From Polaribacter sp. (GTDB lineage Bacteria; Bacteroidota; Bacteroidia; Flavobacteriales; Flavobacteriaceae): a stretch of DNA of 8,620 nt. The notes under the pieces were generated by a model. That model searched no databases. It had not been told where the DNA came from and saw only the letters and a list, made by a program, of their open reading frames with translations. Below are positions 6,940 through 8,620 of the stretch, in pieces. Position numbers and translations under genes: made by a program. How positions within the stretch are numbered: the first letter of the stretch is position 1; each line of letters begins with the position of its first letter. The DNA is taken from NCBI GenBank assembly GCA_030731695.1, contig JANQTK010000372.1, forward strand, positions 1-8,620, read 5' to 3'.

Positions 6940-7109
6940 GAATAGATTTCTTTAAATTATTTTTATTAAGACTTTTATTTTTTAAGAAAGTTTAATTAAT
7001 TCTAAAAAATAGTTAAAAAATAAATATTCATTTGTGTTTTATATTAATAAAAACAATTAGTTTTTTTTAAATAAATGCTATATTTATGATTTTAAACTAA
7101 AAAAACTAA
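6940..7109. other. AT-rich divergent intergenic region between the sulfatase operon and the GNAT gene
   Basis: These 170 bases are very AT-rich and hold no credible ORF, RNA gene or hairpin. On the sulfatase side (minus strand) I find no convincing TAnnTTTG box, so the promoter of that operon is unassigned; the nearest partial match is TAAACTTTC around 6987-6995. I looked for inverted or direct repeats that might mark an insertion boundary, comparing with 3855-3898, and saw none. Confidence 0.6.
7079..7086 (+). promoter_or_regulatory. Weak candidate -7 element for the GNAT-mltG operon
   Basis: TATATTTA differs from TAnnTTTG at one position and is followed by TG. A TTAG at 7057-7060, 18 bases upstream, is one mismatch from TTTG. 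The ATG at 7110 follows after a 23-base A-rich leader. In this AT-rich background the match is only suggestive. Confidence 0.35.
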
Positions 7110-7634
7110 ATGCAAACACTTAAAGGAAATTCAATAAATTTAAGAGCTTTAGAACCTGAAGATTTGGAATTTTTATTTCAAATTGAAAATGACGAGTCTT
7201 TTTGGGAAATCAGCCATACACAAACACCATTTTCAAAATATGTGTTGAAACAATATTTGGAAAATGCCCATTTAGATATTTTTGAAACCAAACAATTACG
7301 TTTGATTATTGAAGAAAATTCATCTGAAAAAAAAGTAGGGATGATTGATTTATTTGATTTCAATCCTCAACATAAAAGGGCTGGAATTGGCATTTTAATT
7401 CACCCTAATTTTCAACAAAAAGGCTTTGCCTCTGAAGCATTGTCATTATTGATTCAATATTCATTTTTACACTTACAATTGAACCAATTATATGCAAATA
7501 TCATGTCTGATAATGAAAAAAGTTTGCTCCTCTTTGAGAAACATTCTTTCAAAAAAGTAGGCACAAAAAAAGAATGGATTTTTTCTGATGGGAAAATGAA
7601 AGATGAAATTTTATTTCAACTGATAAAAGAGTAA
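7110..7634 (+). CDS. GNAT-family N-acetyltransferase (RimJ/RimL-like)
   Basis: A 174-residue cytosolic acetyltransferase that would transfer acetyl from acetyl-CoA to an amine; the acceptor cannot be read from the sequence. The fold signatures are in order: N-terminal LRALEPEDLEFLFQIEND (about 11-28), the core strand KRAGIGILIHPNF (about 89-101), and the acetyl-CoA pyrophosphate loop QQKGFASEAL (102-111) matching Q/RxxGxG/A. The C-terminal part is NEKSLLLFEKHSFKKVGTKKEW (residues about 135-156, written here with its typical N-S-LFEK-GF pattern in mind). It covers a full Acetyltransf_3-type domain with nothing appended. It sits 31 bases upstream of mltG on the same strand, so the two are probably one transcript. 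Despite the RimJ/L resemblance, a role in ribosomal protein acetylation is not supported by the context, which is cell-wall related. Confidence 0.9.
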   Translation: MQTLKGNSINLRALEPEDLEFLFQIENDESFWEISHTQTPFSKYVLKQYLENAHLDIFETKQLRLIIEENSSEKKVGMIDLFDFNPQHKRAGIGILIHPNFQQKGFASEALSLLIQYSFLHLQLNQLYANIMSDNEKSLLLFEKHSFKKVGTKKEWIFSDGKMKDEILFQLIKE

Positions 7635-7665
7635 TTTCGCAACTTTAAACTTAATATTCTTCACT

Positions 7666-8620
7666 TTGGCAAAAAAGAAAATTAGTACAATTGCAATTGT
7701 AGTTTCACTATTTATTGGATGTATTGGGATTTATTATTATCAAAAAATATTTTCAAATAACGTTCAAAAATCAGGAGTTGTTTTCATAAATTCTACTGAC
7801 GATTTTTCGAAACTTACTGAAAAATTAGCTCCATATATTAATGATATAAATGAATTTATGTGGGTTTCAAAATTGAAAAAGTTTACTAAAATCAAACCTG
7901 GAAAATATAGTATTCAAGAAAATATGAGTACAAATGATTTGGTGAACATGTTTAGAGGTGGACGTCAAACTGCTGTAAAATTGTCTTTCAATAATCAAGA
8001 TACTTTAGAAAAATTAGCAGGAAGAATTTCGGAACAATTGGAAGCTGATTCAATTTCATTACTTACCGCTTTTAAAGATTCAAAGTTTTTATCAGAAAAT
8101 AATTTTAACGAAAAATCCATTTTGGGCATTTTTATTCCTAATAGTTATGAATTTTATTGGAACACTTCTGCTGAAAAATTCAGAGATAAAATGTTAGTTG
8201 AATATCAAAATTTTTGGAATCAAACTAGACTTCAAAAAGCAAAAAAGCTGAATTTATCTCAAAAAGAAGTGATTACTTTGGCTTCTATCGTACAAAAAGA
8301 AACTAGTAAAACGTCAGAAAGACCTATTGTTGCAGGTTTGTATTTGAATAGATTGCAAAATAATTGGCCATTACAAGCAGATCCAACAGTTATCTTCGCT
8401 ATTCGTCAAATAAAAGGGCAAGATTTTGTTGTAAAAAGAGTTTTAAAAGTAGATTTAGAAATCAATTCTCCATACAATACCTATAAAAATTTGGGTTTAC
8501 CTCCAAGTTTAATTGCAATGCCCGATGTTTCTTCAATAGATGCTGTGTTGAATGCTGATAAACACGATTATTTTTACATGTGTGCTAGTATTGAGAAAAT
8601 CGGATTTCATGAATTCGCAA
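7666..8620 (+). CDS. mltG: Endolytic murein transglycosylase MltG (YceG-like), 3' end beyond window
   Basis: Inner-membrane enzyme that cleaves nascent glycan strands during peptidoglycan synthesis and is thought to set strand length. I read 318 codons from TTG at 7666 (MAKKKISTIAIVV) with no stop; Bacteroidota homologues are about 345 residues, so a short C-terminal part is missing. Residues 6-24 form the transmembrane anchor after a Lys-rich N-terminus. A LysM-like region (about 35-105) contains KPGKYSIQENMS. The catalytic domain contains GIFIPNSYEFYW, LASIVQKETSK with catalytic Glu212 (E. coli Glu218 equivalent), LQADPTVIFAI and NTYKNLGLPPSLIAMP. TTG is chosen because the first in-frame ATG (near 7858) would remove the membrane anchor, and because MAKKK is a usual start in the family. 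It follows the GNAT gene by 31 bases in a probable operon. Confidence 0.95.
   Translation, partial: MAKKKISTIAIVVSLFIGCIGIYYYQKIFSNNVQKSGVVFINSTDDFSKLTEKLAPYINDINEFMWVSKLKKFTKIKPGKYSIQENMSTNDLVNMFRGGRQTAVKLSFNNQDTLEKLAGRISEQLEADSISLLTAFKDSKFLSENNFNEKSILGIFIPNSYEFYWNTSAEKFRDKMLVEYQNFWNQTRLQKAKKLNLSQKEVITLASIVQKETSKTSERPIVAGLYLNRLQNNWPLQADPTVIFAIRQIKGQDFVVKRVLKVDLEINSPYNTYKNLGLPPSLIAMPDVSSIDAVLNADKHDYFYMCASIEKIGFHEFA

Noticed and set aside
6940..7109. Possible mobile-element end or attachment site beside the sulfatase operon
   Set aside because: The region is AT-rich with many chance short repeats, but no matching inverted or direct repeat was found at the other end of the operon.

Overview
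The window looks like chromosomal DNA from a member of the Flavobacteriaceae (Bacteroidota), probably a marine lineage of the Polaribacter/Tenacibaculum type. The DNA is strongly AT-rich. Several promoters carry the Bacteroidota -7 consensus TAnnTTTG and there are no clear Shine-Dalgarno sites. One protein has a type IX secretion (T9SS) C-terminal sorting domain, and the GAPDH is the long (~480 residue) form common in this phylum. The genus is inference; the family is well supported.

Layout: positions 1-1424 (minus) hold a GAPDH gene that loses only its last few codons at the window edge. A promoter with a perfect 14-bp palindrome lies upstream of it, followed by a strong hairpin terminator. 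Positions 1557-2951 (minus) encode a DegP/HtrA-type periplasmic serine protease with an intact triad. A 132-bp divergent intergenic region separates it from dapF (3084-3854, plus), the diaminopimelate epimerase of lysine and peptidoglycan synthesis. That region contains four TTTAAC repeats at 10-11 bp spacing, centred almost exactly between the two -7 boxes. This is the most interesting regulatory signal in the window.

Positions 3899-6939 (minus) form a two-gene operon with a 4-base ATGA overlap. The first gene encodes an unusual 860-residue secreted multidomain protein: signal peptide, complete formylglycine-type sulfatase, Cys-rich linker, YHYH domain, MopE-like Asp-rich metal-binding motif and T9SS sorting domain. 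The second encodes a small exported protein resembling DUF6702. The pair lies antisense between dapF and a plus-strand GNAT acetyltransferase (7110-7634) followed by mltG (7666 to the edge, TTG start), so it looks like an accessory insertion into an otherwise housekeeping envelope cluster.

How the genes fit together: dapF supplies meso-diaminopimelate for the cell wall, MltG cleaves nascent glycan strands, and DegP maintains envelope protein quality. The sulfatase operon is the only clearly accessory module. It probably acts at the cell surface on a sulfated substrate, but no SusC/SusD or glycoside hydrolase genes are visible here to name that substrate. No RNA genes, insertion sequences, CRISPR arrays or gene-free stretches over 300 bases were seen; the largest gap is the 170-bp AT-rich region 6940-7109.
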